Of a stretch of DNA of 36,616 nt, positions 13,573 through 22,904 are shown piece by piece (the first letter of the stretch is position 1; each line of letters opens with the position of its first letter). Below the pieces are notes generated by a model, which saw only the letters and a program-made list of their open reading frames with translations, was not told where the DNA came from and made no database searches. The stretch comes from a virus: the IMG/VR virus record IMGVR_UViG_3300045119_000125, positions 1 through 36,616 of that record; one strand, written 5' to 3'. A program made the translations under genes and the position numbers.

Positions 13573-16500
13573 CAGCTTATCTCCAGAATTTGAACAGCAG
13601 GCGTGCCACGCCCGACGATCGCAGAGATCTGATAGATCGCGACCTTGATCGACGAGAGCGGCGTCGAGCCGAAATCGGCCTCCTGCATCGTCACCGTATA
13701 CAGCACGTCTTCAGCGCCAGTCACGCTCAATGTGCGCAGCACGATCTCGGGGCTCGATGGCGAGTCCGGCGAGAGTATGTCAACGCTGAATGCTTCGGTC
13801 GCTTCGCCCAAGGGGATATCAACGCCTGACATGAGTGTGCGGCCCAAGCGCGAGCGGCGCAGCCAGCTGATCGAGATATCGCCGTCAGTCAAGCGATGCG
13901 CTGCGAGATGCACGGGCGAGAAAGGCACGAGCGCTTGCGCGTGCCCTGCGAAGTTCTCGACTGTGCCGCTCGTGAAGCTCGCGCCGATCGACGTGCCGCG
14001 ATACGTGCGAATAGCCCCGATCTCGGAGGACGCGAGCACGACGCGCCCGATCGTATGCTGCGAGATCACTGTCAGCGCATCATTGGCGCGCGAGCTGCCG
14101 ATCACGTGCTCGGTGCCTCTGCGGCCGCGCAAGAGATGCGAGAGCGCCCAGCTCGTCGGCCCGATCTGCGTCGCTGTGCCGTACTGGATGATCTCCCACC
14201 GACCGTCAGCGCCGACCGCTGCGCCATTCGCACCGTTCAGCATCGCATCGTCAGTCACGCTTTCAAACGCGAAGCTCTCATCGGGCGTCGTGATGAGGAT
14301 CGTCGTCGAGTCGTCCCAGGTATACGCCTGAGAGACCGGCAGCGGGGCGTCGATCGTCGCCGTGAGCGTGTCGCTGACGAGGCTGAACAATTGATTGTAG
14401 GTCGCCCCTGAATCGATCGATTTATAAAACGTCGCGCCCTTCCATTTGCCCGCGCTGCTGCCGTGCGCAGCTACATAAAAGCCAGGATCTGAATCGGCGT
14501 CCTGTAGACACGGCAGATCAAGCAGCTCATAGATCGTCGCGGCGACGAAGGTCAGCTCTTGCGGCTGACGCTGCGGAGGCTCGACGACGGCGAAGCTGAT
14601 GTAGGCGCCCTCATCGTCCTTGACACACGAGAGCTTGCGCAATATCGCGCTCGCGTTCGTATCGCTCGCGATTCGCATGCGAACGTAAAAGCCATCGACA
14701 GGCACCGCGATGCAATCGCCGACGTCGAGAGCGAGCCATGATTGATCGATCGACAGCTCGTAAGACGTGCGCGCGGCCCACGCGTCAGCCCACAGCACGC
14801 TCGCGCAGCGCGCAGCTTGCTGATCGGGGATGGCGACGGGGACCGTGATGTCAACATCGTTCACGGCAGCCGTTGCGAGCCTGAAGATCGAATCCTGTTC
14901 GCCGTCTTCATAGTCGCGCGAGGTCGCGATGTAGTGAAAGCGAATCGAGCGAGGCAGATCTTCGTCCTGAGCTCGGGCGACCGTGATCGAAGGCGGGCAC
15001 GTCGACGCACCCGAGCCGTTCTCGCCCGACTGATTGCCATCGTAGGCGCCAAAGTCATCAGTCGTGAAAGTCGCGACGACGGGCTTGCCTCGCCCAGCGA
15101 ATTTCAAGATCCCGCCCGTCTCGACGCAATCGAAAAAGCCGATCGAGCGCAGCGGCGAGAGAATCGACGAGCCCGTGCAGACTGCCGACACGGCATAGCC
15201 GTCGACGTTGATCGCGTCCATATCGCTTGCATCGACAGTCAGCAGCCCCGATCGCTTGCACACGGCGCGGATGATCGAGCCGATCGACACCTGAAAGCCA
15301 GCGCCCTGACAAATCACTTGCTCGACCTGATACCAAGAATTGCCGCCGCCATTGATCTGCGAGCCGCGCGGGTAATCGATGCCGTAAGTCAGCCCTCCCG
15401 GCATGAGCCCCTCACTCACTGCATGATTGTATGCGGCGGTCCAGAAAGTCGAGCTGGAATAATTAGGGTCGTCGTTGAGCACGCAAGGATTCAGCGGGTA
15501 AGAGCAATCGGGATCTGCGCTCAAAAATTGCTGCAGGCATTTCGGGGCGAAATCGGGGTTGAAGATCGCCTGCCATTCATTGCACTTCACAAGATCGCCG
15601 TTCGTCATGATTGCGTAGCCAGGAAGATTCGGCGCTTCTGGCAAACCATAGCAGAGCGGTGTCGGGGCTCCTGGCGTTCGCTGCACGAAGCCGAGCATGT
15701 CCCCGATGCTTTGAATCCATTGCGTCGCTGCGTACAAGCCGAGCACTGTCGTGTAAGGATAGATCAGCGGGCCTGGAGAGCTTGACGTCGATTCACCCGT
15801 GCCCAGCTGAATCGAGCCATCGGTTCCCGATGCAGCTCGCCATACTGCCCCTGCTGTGTTCTTCGGCGCGATCAACCCGCCGCTCGTCTGCGCTTGCGAA
15901 TAAAACCCATCGCTCGGCTGGCGAAAGTTATAAACGATGGCGATCGCGTGCGGATTCGGCGTGCCGGTCATCGTGTCAGAGACCGGAACTCCGCCCGACT
16001 GAATGATCTCGCTATTGCCGCCGCTTCCGGTGTACGCGTAGCCGAGAAATTGAAACGACGCGGGGTAATGCCCCGTCGCGACGATGGTCGCGACCATGCT
16101 CGCTTCGTCTGCAAAAGTGACTGGCATTCCGGGAGGTACGCCGCCGTCCATGAAATCAACCACCCACAAATTTGTGTTGAGCGTGTTGACAGGGTTGGAG
16201 CTGCCGCCGCCTAGCCAGGGGTGCAGCACTTCCGTCGAGTTCAGCGTCGATGTCACGCAATCGCCAACGCCCTGCGAGTAACACTCGAACTGAAAATTCG
16301 GGTGGCGCAAGCCTTGCGCGATCGTGAGATTTCGATTCGGGTACACGATGTAAGCGACGCCTCGAAACGGCGGCACATTGCCGACGCCCTCGATCGCTTC
16401 GATCGTCGGATCGGGCTCCTGCAGCTCATCGCCGAGGTACAGCGTGAAGGTCTCTGCGTAGGCTGCGCTCGCGACGAGACGATTATGATATTGCTGATCC

Positions 16501-16967
16501 GTCTCAGCGATCGTGCCGAGCGCAGTGTCAGCGACTTGCTGCGGGCGGATGTCATACACGATCGAGCCGTTTTCCCAAATGCGCGAGACGCCTGCGATCG
16601 CGCCCTCGGTATCGGGCGCATCATCATCGACTCGCTCAGCGAGGCCGAGCGCGATCGATTGCGTGTAGCTGAAGGTTTGCTGCTCGGGCCCTCCTTTGCC
16701 GCCTTGCGTTGACTCGTGCTGCACGTACGGGGCGAGCCACATCACCGTGCCTGGAAGATTCGCCGTTCCGAAAAGAATCGAGATCGGCCCGCCGACGACG
16801 CTCGTCGTCGTTCGATTGTCTTGAATCTTGGGCCCCGATGGCAGCTGCGTCGGGAATAACGCAGAGCCTGCGAGAGAGCCCAACACGAAGCCTAGCTGCG
16901 GGTACCCGAAGTACGCGCCGACGACTGTGCCGACGACGATGAGCGCTGCTTGACCGAGATTGCTCAT
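13572..16967 (-). CDS. Large tail-tip/host-specificity protein (RcGTA gp15-like, 1131 aa)
   Basis: This is the largest gene of the window. The N-terminus has a hydrophobic Gly/Ala-rich segment (LIVVGTVVGAYFGYPQLGFV) followed by SGPKIQDNRTTTSVVGGPIS, as in proteins of the RcGTA megatron/phage-tail_3 type. The middle (about 450-800) resembles tail-hub regions (DCVETGGILKFAGRGKP; TSYELSIDQSWLALDVGDCI), and the C-terminus has beta-rich adhesive domains including LLRGRRGTEHVIGS. It follows the DUF2460, DUF2163 and NlpC/P60 genes, the same order as in RcGTA. It probably forms the baseplate hub and contacts the host. Confidence 0.85.
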   Translation of the reverse strand: MSNLGQAALIVVGTVVGAYFGYPQLGFVLGSLAGSALFPTQLPSGPKIQDNRTTTSVVGGPISILFGTANLPGTVMWLAPYVQHESTQGGKGGPEQQTFSYTQSIALGLAERVDDDAPDTEGAIAGVSRIWENGSIVYDIRPQQVADTALGTIAETDQQYHNRLVASAAYAETFTLYLGDELQEPDPTIEAIEGVGNVPPFRGVAYIVYPNRNLTIAQGLRHPNFQFECYSQGVGDCVTSTLNSTEVLHPWLGGGSSNPVNTLNTNLWVVDFMDGGVPPGMPVTFADEASMVATIVATGHYPASFQFLGYAYTGSGGNSEIIQSGGVPVSDTMTGTPNPHAIAIVYNFRQPSDGFYSQAQTSGGLIAPKNTAGAVWRAASGTDGSIQLGTGESTSSSPGPLIYPYTTVLGLYAATQWIQSIGDMLGFVQRTPGAPTPLCYGLPEAPNLPGYAIMTNGDLVKCNEWQAIFNPDFAPKCLQQFLSADPDCSYPLNPCVLNDDPNYSSSTFWTAAYNHAVSEGLMPGGLTYGIDYPRGSQINGGGNSWYQVEQVICQGAGFQVSIGSIIRAVCKRSGLLTVDASDMDAINVDGYAVSAVCTGSSILSPLRSIGFFDCVETGGILKFAGRGKPVVATFTTDDFGAYDGNQSGENGSGASTCPPSITVARAQDEDLPRSIRFHYIATSRDYEDGEQDSIFRLATAAVNDVDITVPVAIPDQQAARCASVLWADAWAARTSYELSIDQSWLALDVGDCIAVPVDGFYVRMRIASDTNASAILRKLSCVKDDEGAYISFAVVEPPQRQPQELTFVAATIYELLDLPCLQDADSDPGFYVAAHGSSAGKWKGATFYKSIDSGATYNQLFSLVSDTLTATIDAPLPVSQAYTWDDSTTILITTPDESFAFESVTDDAMLNGANGAAVGADGRWEIIQYGTATQIGPTSWALSHLLRGRRGTEHVIGSSRANDALTVISQHTIGRVVLASSEIGAIRTYRGTSIGASFTSGTVENFAGHAQALVPFSPVHLAAHRLTDGDISISWLRRSRLGRTLMSGVDIPLGEATEAFSVDILSPDSPSSPEIVLRTLSVTGAEDVLYTVTMQEADFGSTPLSSIKVAIYQISAIVGRGTPAVQILEIS

Positions 16968-17380
16968 CGATACACCACCTCAGGAAGTGCCCACGTGCTG
17001 ATCGTGAGCTTCACCCACACGGCTCGATACCCGTGCTCGACGACGCGCCCGAGCAGCTGATCGGCGTGGATCACGTTCTCGCCCGTGAAGATCCCCGCAT
17101 GTGAGGGGTCTTGCGTGTTCGGCCAACGAAATAGAATCAGCGCCCCAGGCTGCAGCTCGATCTGTCTGCAGTTCTTCGAGAGCACGTCGAGCAGCTCCCC
17201 GCGCGGGGCGCGCCCGTAATTGAGCGGCAGCACTTCGATCGCGCGCATCGAGCCAAGCTCTGCGAGCACGCCTGAGACGAAGCCCAAACAGTCAGCGCCG
17301 AATCGCGTGCGCCCTTGATGCCGATAACGAACGCCGAGCCATTCGCGAGCCTGATCGACGAGCTGCTCGGGCGTGATCAA
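16964..17380 (-). CDS. NlpC/P60-family cell-wall peptidase of the tail tip (RcGTA gp14-like, 138 aa)
   Basis: A TTG start at 17380 is chosen because it overlaps the upstream stop (TTGA) and lies eight bases after GGAG; a longer open frame would run far into the upstream gene. The catalytic triad of the family is visible: Cys31 in RFGADCLGFV, His94 in DPSHAGIF and a polar/His residue in NVIHAD (His105). It should cleave peptide cross-links in peptidoglycan during DNA entry, acting from the tail tip. The ATGA overlap with the large tip gene points to joint assembly. Confidence 0.88.
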   Translation of the reverse strand: MITPEQLVDQAREWLGVRYRHQGRTRFGADCLGFVSGVLAELGSMRAIEVLPLNYGRAPRGELLDVLSKNCRQIELQPGALILFRWPNTQDPSHAGIFTGENVIHADQLLGRVVEHGYRAVWVKLTISTWALPEVVYR

Positions 17381-18318
17381 GAGCCCAGCTCCTGCGATGT
17401 AGTGGGCCCCGCAGTCAGCGCGAGCACGCCGGGGATGAAGACGCCGGGGCCGCGCCAGTGAACGAGATTCGCATAGACATCCTTGCACGTGCCCTTCAAG
17501 CGATCGCAGCCCGGGGTCAGCGAAAATGTATCGCCGGGTGCGGCGTCCTCGGGAAAGTCCTCCCACAGCTGTATCACGCCGTCTGTATTCGTCGTCGGCG
17601 AGAGCTTGATCTCGCGGCTGAAGCCCAAGTTCGCGCCGCTCGTGAAGGTCATTACGCCCCCGGCGAAGGGCAGCCCAGACGGCGGGCTCGAATCGATCGA
17701 GACGATGAACTGCTGCCGATTCGTCTCGCTGATGATCGAGCCGCTCTCGGCGAGCGCGTTCACGTTCAAGCGGCAGCGATTATCGCCGAAGCGCACCACG
17801 TTGCACGTCGTCGAGTAGGTGCGGATCAGCGTCTGCGAGAGCAGCTGAGTGAGCCCGCGCACTTCAGTCGTGTACTTGCCGTCCGAGTTGCGAGTGATCG
17901 CGCCGAGATAGCCTGCCTTCATGATCGCGTAGCCGTGCGCAGGGGCTTGCCAGTTGCACAGCAGGACCGTGACCGGGGCCATATCGAGTAGTCCCGCCTC
18001 GATTTCATCGACCGTGATGTCGCGAATTTCGGTATACGGCGCTTGCGGGAATGCGCCCTGCACTTCGAGATTATCGACCGTCATGTCGGTGCTCGACACG
18101 ATGTCGCCTGCCGTGACGTTCGCGATCGCGAGGTAGGTGCCCGCGTATTTGTCAGCCGGGGAGTCGGGCGAGTTCGTGCCACCGGGCAGCTCGATGTCGA
18201 GATCGTGATCGGTGCCGCGAATGATCTTGCCGTTCGCCATCTCGATCGTCCAAAGAAAAGCGAGCGTGGTGCAGTCGGCTTGCAGATCTGCGAGCAGCTC
18301 GGCCGGAATGTTCTTCAT
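17377..18318 (-). CDS. DUF2163 tail-tip protein (RcGTA gp13-like, 313 aa)
   Basis: The protein shows the DUF2163 layout: TLAFLWTIEMANGKIIRGTD near 18-37, VTAGDIVSSTDMTVDNLEV near 68-86, GYLGAITRNSDGKYTTEVRG near 137-156 and two conserved Cys pairs (TCNVVRFGDNRC and GCDRLKGTCKD). These Cys-containing loops probably hold a metal cluster, as in GTA and lambda L-type tip proteins. It lies between DUF2460 and NlpC/P60 genes, with ATGA and TTGA overlaps. The product is expected in the baseplate linking distal tail and hub. Confidence 0.88.
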   Translation of the reverse strand: MKNIPAELLADLQADCTTLAFLWTIEMANGKIIRGTDHDLDIELPGGTNSPDSPADKYAGTYLAIANVTAGDIVSSTDMTVDNLEVQGAFPQAPYTEIRDITVDEIEAGLLDMAPVTVLLCNWQAPAHGYAIMKAGYLGAITRNSDGKYTTEVRGLTQLLSQTLIRTYSTTCNVVRFGDNRCRLNVNALAESGSIISETNRQQFIVSIDSSPPSGLPFAGGVMTFTSGANLGFSREIKLSPTTNTDGVIQLWEDFPEDAAPGDTFSLTPGCDRLKGTCKDVYANLVHWRGPGVFIPGVLALTAGPTTSQELGS

Positions 18319-18965
18319 GGCAGCGGCAGGCGGATCTCAGCGAGCTGCACCGTCACGTTCATGATCGGCCCCGTGTTCCAATTCGAGATCGAGGGGTTTA
18401 GCTGCGCATCGAAGCGGGCCCAGATGTAGAACTCGCCGCCCCAGCTCGTCGGCGTGCCCGCGAAGCTGCCGCCGATCGTGACGAGACCCGTGCTCTCATT
18501 GAGCGTCCAGTCGGTCTGGGTGGTGCCGGTCTCGTTTGCGATCTCGATCGTCGCGCCGTCAGGCTTTAAGATCTCGCGCTCTTGAATGAGCGAGCCGACC
18601 GTGTATTGCTTCACGAGTCGATAGCTCGAGGGTGAGTCGCCCGAGACGACGAGCGGCATGTCAGTCGCTTGAGGCGTATCGTCGAGCAGGCACGACTTGT
18701 AGTCGGTCCAGTCGCGCGCTCTGAACGCGTTCGAGAGCCCGCCCATTGCATGCCAGAACGCCATGACGGCTTGTATATCGACGTTCGGGCGATCGCCGGA
18801 TGGCGACGCTGTGATGCGCGTCAGCGGGCGTGACCACATGCGCTGACGGCGCTCGAAGCCGCCTTCGCGCATGGTGATCTTCACGAGATAGTTCGGCTCG
18901 CTGACATAGCCGAAAGTCGGGCAGTTCGGAAAGATAGCTGACGTATCGGGAATGATCGTGCTCAT
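18315..18965 (-). CDS. DUF2460 distal tail protein (RcGTA gp12-like, 216 aa)
   Basis: Characteristic features are YLVKITMREGGFERRQRMWS near the N-terminus, AFWHAMGGLSNAFRARDWTDY at residues 69-89 (the family's F-R-x-R-D-W-x-D-Y motif), and a C-terminal GGEFYIWARFD. Members form the ring at the distal end of the tail tube in GTA-like particles. It starts at ATG 18965 in an ATGA overlap with the tape measure stop and ends in another with DUF2163. Confidence 0.9.
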   Translation of the reverse strand: MSTIIPDTSAIFPNCPTFGYVSEPNYLVKITMREGGFERRQRMWSRPLTRITASPSGDRPNVDIQAVMAFWHAMGGLSNAFRARDWTDYKSCLLDDTPQATDMPLVVSGDSPSSYRLVKQYTVGSLIQEREILKPDGATIEIANETGTTQTDWTLNESTGLVTIGGSFAGTPTSWGGEFYIWARFDAQLNPSISNWNTGPIMNVTVQLAEIRLPLP

Positions 18966-21451
18966 GTGTTATTGCGCCTCGATGCCTGCTGCAGCGATCG
19001 CGCAGCTGCCGCAGCGGTCTGCATCTGCGACTGTCGGCTGATCGTGCCGCCCGAGCCTTGCACCGTGAAGTGATTCGTCACGTTCACATTCCTACCGCTC
19101 GCACCGTTCGGCACGATCTGCATGTCGCGAGCGCCGGAGTAAATCAGCTCCGGTCCGTTCTCTCCGGCGATGCCGATCTGACCCGCGCCCAACGTGCCAC
19201 CGGCAGCAAAAGCAGGGGTGCCCGCGAGAGCGCCTGCGCCGCTCGTCGCTGCAGCGCCGCCGCCACTGCCGAAGATGCCCGCGAGAAAGGGCGCGACGCC
19301 GCCCGCTGCGCCGCCCGATCCGAACAAGCTCTGCGCGAAATTCTTCGCGATGAGATCAGCAAACTGCTTCTCGATGTCCTTGAGCAGATTCGAGATCGCT
19401 TTACCGAACGATTCAGCGCCCGTGATCAGATCGCTGAAGTTATTCGCGAAGCTCTGCTCCAGGCCATCGCGCACCTGCTTTTCGAGCGCGTTCGTTTGCG
19501 TCGCGAGCCCTTTGATCTGATTGCTGAAAGCCTGCGTGTCCTGCGTGAGCTTCGGCAACGTGGTCGCATTCTGATCGGCGATCTTTTTCTCGGCGTCGTA
19601 AACGCTGCCGAGATCCGCGATCTCTTGCTTGCGCGCCGCGTCGAGCTGCGTCTGCGCCTGCAGATCATTGATCGCGCCGGTCGATTGCTGAAGCGCGATA
19701 TTGGCCGATGCGGTCTCGAATCGCTGCTGGATCTCCGCGCCCTTTTCCACTTCCTCATTGAACGCAGCCTGCGCGACTTGCGCCTGCTTCAGCTGATCGA
19801 GCTGCGCCTTCTGCTGATCGGTGCCGACCGCATTCACATCCTTGATGAGCAGCTTGTTCTGAAAATCGAACGCGGCCGACGCTGCTTGAGCGAGATGCCC
19901 CGAGAGCGTGAGCAGCTGCTGATCGATCGATACGAACGCGTCGGCGTTTTTGAGCTGCAGCTGCTCGACGGCGAGATCGTGGATATGATTCCGAGCCGTG
20001 ATCCCCGCCGAGCCTAAGCGATCGAGCGCCTGCCCGAGCGTGCCCGTGTGGGTCGCGTAGTCGATCGCGGCGACTGTGCCCTGTCCGTACTTGTCGATCT
20101 GCTCCTGCAGCTTTTGCGTGTACTCGTCGACCGATTTCGTGTCTTGCTTCGTCTGCAGCGCGGCGGCGTTGGCGCGAATCGATGCAGCGAGCTTCTGACC
20201 CTCGTCGCCCGCTTTCTTCACGGCGTCGGCGAGCGGTCCGAACTGCAGCTTGTAGTTGATCAGAGCAGCGCTGCCCAAGCCGAACGCGCTGACCTGATCC
20301 TTCAATTCGCTATTGAGCTTTTCCAGCTCCTTGATCGCTGCGTCAGACTCGCCGACCGCTGCGAGATTCGGCGCTTCGGCGCGGATGCGTTTCTTTTCAG
20401 CCTCAGCAGTCGAGATGATCGAGAGCTGCTGGCTCGTGCCCGCATTCAGCAGATTGACGATATCGTCCTGCGCCTTCTTGCTGCTCGCGACCTCATCGCG
20501 CGTGTTCTGCCGATAGATCTCAGCGGCTTCGCTGAAATTGCCCTTCGCGACGGCGACCGCTTCAGCGCCGATCGCGCCGAGCGCTTCGCCGATCTGCTTG
20601 AACTCCGTGATCACGGTGATGATCGATGCCGAGATCAGCTTCACGACCTCGACGATGCCCGCTGCTGCGCTTGAGAACGCCTCCCCGGCTGTCGTCGTGC
20701 TCGTGAGCTGCTCGGTCAGCTCGGTCAAGACGGGCAGCAGCTGCGCTGCGAGCTGATTGCCGAAGCCGCCGCTGATCGTTTCCTTCAGAACGGCAAACTT
20801 TTTCTCGAAGTCTTCGGCTGCATCAGCGAGCGGGCCCGAGACGATGATCCCGGCTGCCTGCGCCTGCTCCTTGAACGATTCGAGACCCTGCGCCCCCTGA
20901 TTCAAGACCGGGATCAGGTTCTGACCTTGCCGCCCGAGCAGCTGCACGGCGAGCGCCGTTTTGTTCGGCCCATCGGCGAAGCCCTGAAAGCGATTCGCGA
21001 GATCATTCAGCACCGCACCGGCGTCGCGCAGCTTGCCGTTGCTGTCCGTGACGTCGATATTCAGCGCGCGAAATGCCTCGCCCGCTTTGCTCGTCGCATT
21101 ACCCGCAGCTTCGCTTAAGTTCTGATTCAGTTTCTTGAGCGAGAGCGCGAATTGATCCTGCGAGATGCCCGAGGCGGCAGCGGCCAAGCGCAAGCTCGAC
21201 AGCTCCTCGACGCTGACGCCCGCCGCCTGCGAGAGCTTCTCCAGAGATGCCGCGCTCTCGATCGCGCCGACCGAGAACTCGATCAGCTTGTCGATCGTGA
21301 ACGCAGCGGCGAACTTGTTCGCGAGATCGCCGAGCAGGCTTTCCTGATCCTTGGAAAACTTCGAGAGCTTGCCGGTCGCCTGATCGAGCGCTTTGATGTA
21401 CTGACTATTGTCGGCCTGCAGTCGCGCGACAAGGGTGGCGAGATCTGTCAT
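18962..21451 (-). CDS. Tail tape measure protein (829 aa)
   Basis: The length, Ala/Gln/Leu-rich helical composition and position right after the frameshifted chaperones identify the tape measure. The N-terminus begins MTDLATLVARLQADNSQYIK, typical of the family. Long coiled coils fill residues 100-650, and hydrophobic segments near 240-310 could insert into the host membrane. The C-terminus has a Gly/Ala-rich portion and AGENGPELIYSGARDMQIVP, a conserved feature of lambda gpH-like tape measures. At about 0.15 nm per residue the tail would be roughly 120 nm. The start overlaps the GT stop (ATGA). Confidence 0.92.
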   Translation of the reverse strand: MTDLATLVARLQADNSQYIKALDQATGKLSKFSKDQESLLGDLANKFAAAFTIDKLIEFSVGAIESAASLEKLSQAAGVSVEELSSLRLAAAASGISQDQFALSLKKLNQNLSEAAGNATSKAGEAFRALNIDVTDSNGKLRDAGAVLNDLANRFQGFADGPNKTALAVQLLGRQGQNLIPVLNQGAQGLESFKEQAQAAGIIVSGPLADAAEDFEKKFAVLKETISGGFGNQLAAQLLPVLTELTEQLTSTTTAGEAFSSAAAGIVEVVKLISASIITVITEFKQIGEALGAIGAEAVAVAKGNFSEAAEIYRQNTRDEVASSKKAQDDIVNLLNAGTSQQLSIISTAEAEKKRIRAEAPNLAAVGESDAAIKELEKLNSELKDQVSAFGLGSAALINYKLQFGPLADAVKKAGDEGQKLAASIRANAAALQTKQDTKSVDEYTQKLQEQIDKYGQGTVAAIDYATHTGTLGQALDRLGSAGITARNHIHDLAVEQLQLKNADAFVSIDQQLLTLSGHLAQAASAAFDFQNKLLIKDVNAVGTDQQKAQLDQLKQAQVAQAAFNEEVEKGAEIQQRFETASANIALQQSTGAINDLQAQTQLDAARKQEIADLGSVYDAEKKIADQNATTLPKLTQDTQAFSNQIKGLATQTNALEKQVRDGLEQSFANNFSDLITGAESFGKAISNLLKDIEKQFADLIAKNFAQSLFGSGGAAGGVAPFLAGIFGSGGGAAATSGAGALAGTPAFAAGGTLGAGQIGIAGENGPELIYSGARDMQIVPNGASGRNVNVTNHFTVQGSGGTISRQSQMQTAAAAARSLQQASRRNNT

Positions 21452-22043
21452 TTACGCGCTCGCGGCTTGCCAGCCTTTCGATCGAGCATCGCGACGAAGG
21501 AGCCGAACCCCGTTTTCTTCGTGGGCTTTCTCAGCATGAAGTCTTCAATTTCAGGCACCCGCGCTCCCTTATTCAAATGCGGCCGCAAGATCTGCACGCA
21601 CAGCATAGCGGTGTGCAGATTGTCGCGGTAGGGTCCCCACGGCTCTTCGGCCCAGTAGCGAGACCATTCCTCGAACTCCCGCGCCGGTAATGCATCGACC
21701 TCTGTCAGCGACAGATGCAGCAGCGACGCGACGCGAAAGCGCAGCAGCTGCTCGAACGTCAGGCGCTCGTCGCTGGCGCCTCCGGTTTTGGGTTGCTGTC
21801 ATCCTCCGCAGAGAGCCGCATCGCTTCGGCGCTGATCCCTTTCGCGAAGACGTTCGCCTCCTCGCCGAGTTCAGCCTCTGTCATCTTGGGCTCGACCAGA
21901 GAGATCGATGCGATGTACAGATCGAGTCGATGCGGCTCCTTGTCCATGATTTTGCGAACATCGCGCATGGCCTTCGCAGACAGCTCGGATACGGTGAACG
22001 ATCGCCCTCGGATCGTTAGCGAGTTGGTGCGAAGGGGTGTCAT
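21448..22043 (-). CDS. Tail assembly chaperone GT, made by -1 ribosomal frameshift (about 198 aa)
   Basis: The upstream 94-codon G frame shifts at C_CCA_AAA (21786-21792) into a second frame that is open to 21448-21450. After the shift the peptide reads TGGASDERLTFEQLLRFRVA, then EFEEWSRYWAEEPWGPYRDN and ends GSFVAMLDRKAGKPRARK. This is the T part, which has no start codon of its own and is followed at once by the tape measure (ATGA). In lambda and most siphophages the G/GT pair binds the tape measure during tail assembly in a fixed ratio. The EEWSRYWAEEPWG piece is typical of T domains in GTA-like phages. Confidence 0.88.
21759..22043 (-). CDS. Tail assembly chaperone G (unshifted product, 94 aa)
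   Basis: ATG at 22043 overlaps the tail-tube stop (ATGA). The product is a small helical protein (LTIRGRSFTVSELSAKAMRD near 9-28) that ends in an acidic, Pro/Ala-rich tail (SAEDDSNPKPEAPATSA). The slippery site lies in the last ten codons, so the unshifted form differs from GT only at its end. It is expected to coat the tape measure protein before tail-tube polymerisation and to be absent from the virion. Confidence 0.85.
   Translation of the reverse strand: MTPLRTNSLTIRGRSFTVSELSAKAMRDVRKIMDKEPHRLDLYIASISLVEPKMTEAELGEEANVFAKGISAEAMRLSAEDDSNPKPEAPATSA
21761..21792 (-). promoter_or_regulatory. Programmed -1 frameshift signal: slippery heptamer plus hairpin
   Basis: The heptamer C_CCA_AAA occupies 21792-21786 in the correct phase of the G frame (X_XXY_YYZ rule). 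Four bases later comes a hairpin with a perfect six-pair stem AGGCGC/GCGCCT and a nine-base loop, overlapping the G stop codon. This is the standard layout of tail-chaperone frameshift signals and predicts a -1 shift into the T frame. Confidence 0.88.
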
Positions 22044-22489
22044 GTGCGAACGACCGGACCGGAGATCTTCGCCGTGAAGGTGATCTCGTTCTGCTTCGCG
22101 ATCGCGGGGCTCAGCGCATAGCCGAGCATCGCAGCTTGAAAGCTGAACGTCTTAAACGGGCTGTCGATGCCGATCGTCAGGCGGAAGTGTCGATTCTCTT
22201 TCGCGTCGACCGAATCCATCAGTGATTCCTGATTGGTCAGATCGTCCCCCGCCGTGGTCACGTAGTTTGCTTTGATCGTGATCTCGACGCCGTCGCTCAA
22301 ACCGGGGATATAATGCTTCGCCCCGCCGTTGCAGAATGTGGTCACCTCGACCTGATCATTCTTGACGCCGATCGAGCCCATGTCGGTCACGGCGCACCAG
22401 TCCGTGAACGTGATCGGCGAGTCTTCGCTTCCTATCGCGAGCACTGCGTTACCGACAAACGCGTCCTCGACTGTGACTGTCTCGTTCAT
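22040..22489 (-). CDS. Major tail (tube) protein (149 aa)
   Basis: ATG at 22489 follows GGAGGG and is preferred to an upstream in-frame codon. The protein is small and beta-rich, starting METVTVEDAF-like (MNETVTVEDAFVGNAV), with QVEVTTFCNGGAKHYIPGLS near 48-67, LSDGVEITIKANYVTT near 66-81 and a C-terminal FTAKISGPV. The pattern V(E/T)TF.NGG..YI.GL..G.EI fits tail-tube proteins of the GTA-like and HK97-like siphophages. It lies just ahead of the G/GT chaperones, as expected. Confidence 0.88.
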   Translation of the reverse strand: MNETVTVEDAFVGNAVLAIGSEDSPITFTDWCAVTDMGSIGVKNDQVEVTTFCNGGAKHYIPGLSDGVEITIKANYVTTAGDDLTNQESLMDSVDAKENRHFRLTIGIDSPFKTFSFQAAMLGYALSPAIAKQNEITFTAKISGPVVRT

Positions 22490-22493
22490 GACC

Positions 22494-22904
22494 TCATCCC
22501 TCCACATACCAGAAGTTAAAAAGCTGCGTTACCCGAATATCGCCCGGCTCGGGGTCAACCAGTGGGAACTCATTCGACAGCGTGATCGCGTTGACGAATG
22601 TCGCGCCCATCATGCCCTGAAAATCGATCAATGCATCGCGCAGAGCAGACGCGAGTTGCCACGCATCCTGCCCGGTCAGCGCGTAGGAATCCAGTTGAAA
22701 GTCAGCCGAGACGAGCTTGATCGTGTGGCCTGGGCCGCAGAACGTGCGCTGCCGCAGGGTGTGGGTGCGCTGAATGATCAGCGCCGGAAGCTCGCTGTTC
22801 GGCTCTCTCAGCATGCCGTAAATGCGCCGCGCGACGAGATCCGTGATCGGCGATAGCGTCAGCAGATACGATCGCAGCTCGGCCTCGAAGATCGGCAGGC
22901 TCAC
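22494..22904 (-). CDS. Tail completion/terminator protein, DUF3168-like (136 aa)
   Basis: GTG at 22904 overlaps the previous stop (GTGA). The protein resembles the gp17/DUF3168 family: an N-terminal helix (EAELRSYLLTLSPITDLVAR), RIYGMLREPNSELPALIIQR near 27-46 and VSADFQLDSYALTGQDAWQL near 65-84. Such proteins cap the head-proximal end of the tail tube. The neighbours (gp10-like upstream, tube downstream) support this. Confidence 0.85.
   Translation of the reverse strand: MSLPIFEAELRSYLLTLSPITDLVARRIYGMLREPNSELPALIIQRTHTLRQRTFCGPGHTIKLVSADFQLDSYALTGQDAWQLASALRDALIDFQGMMGATFVNAITLSNEFPLVDPEPGDIRVTQLFNFWYVEG

Noticed and set aside
14742-15785. 347-codon + strand frame inside the large tail-tip gene
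   Set aside because: Arg-rich shadow of the - strand gene, no motif, no ribosome-binding site, and opposite to the transcription of the late operon.
19058-20017. 319-codon + strand frame opposite the tape measure
   Set aside because: Composition dominated by R, E and L from the complementary helical gene; no start signal or known family.
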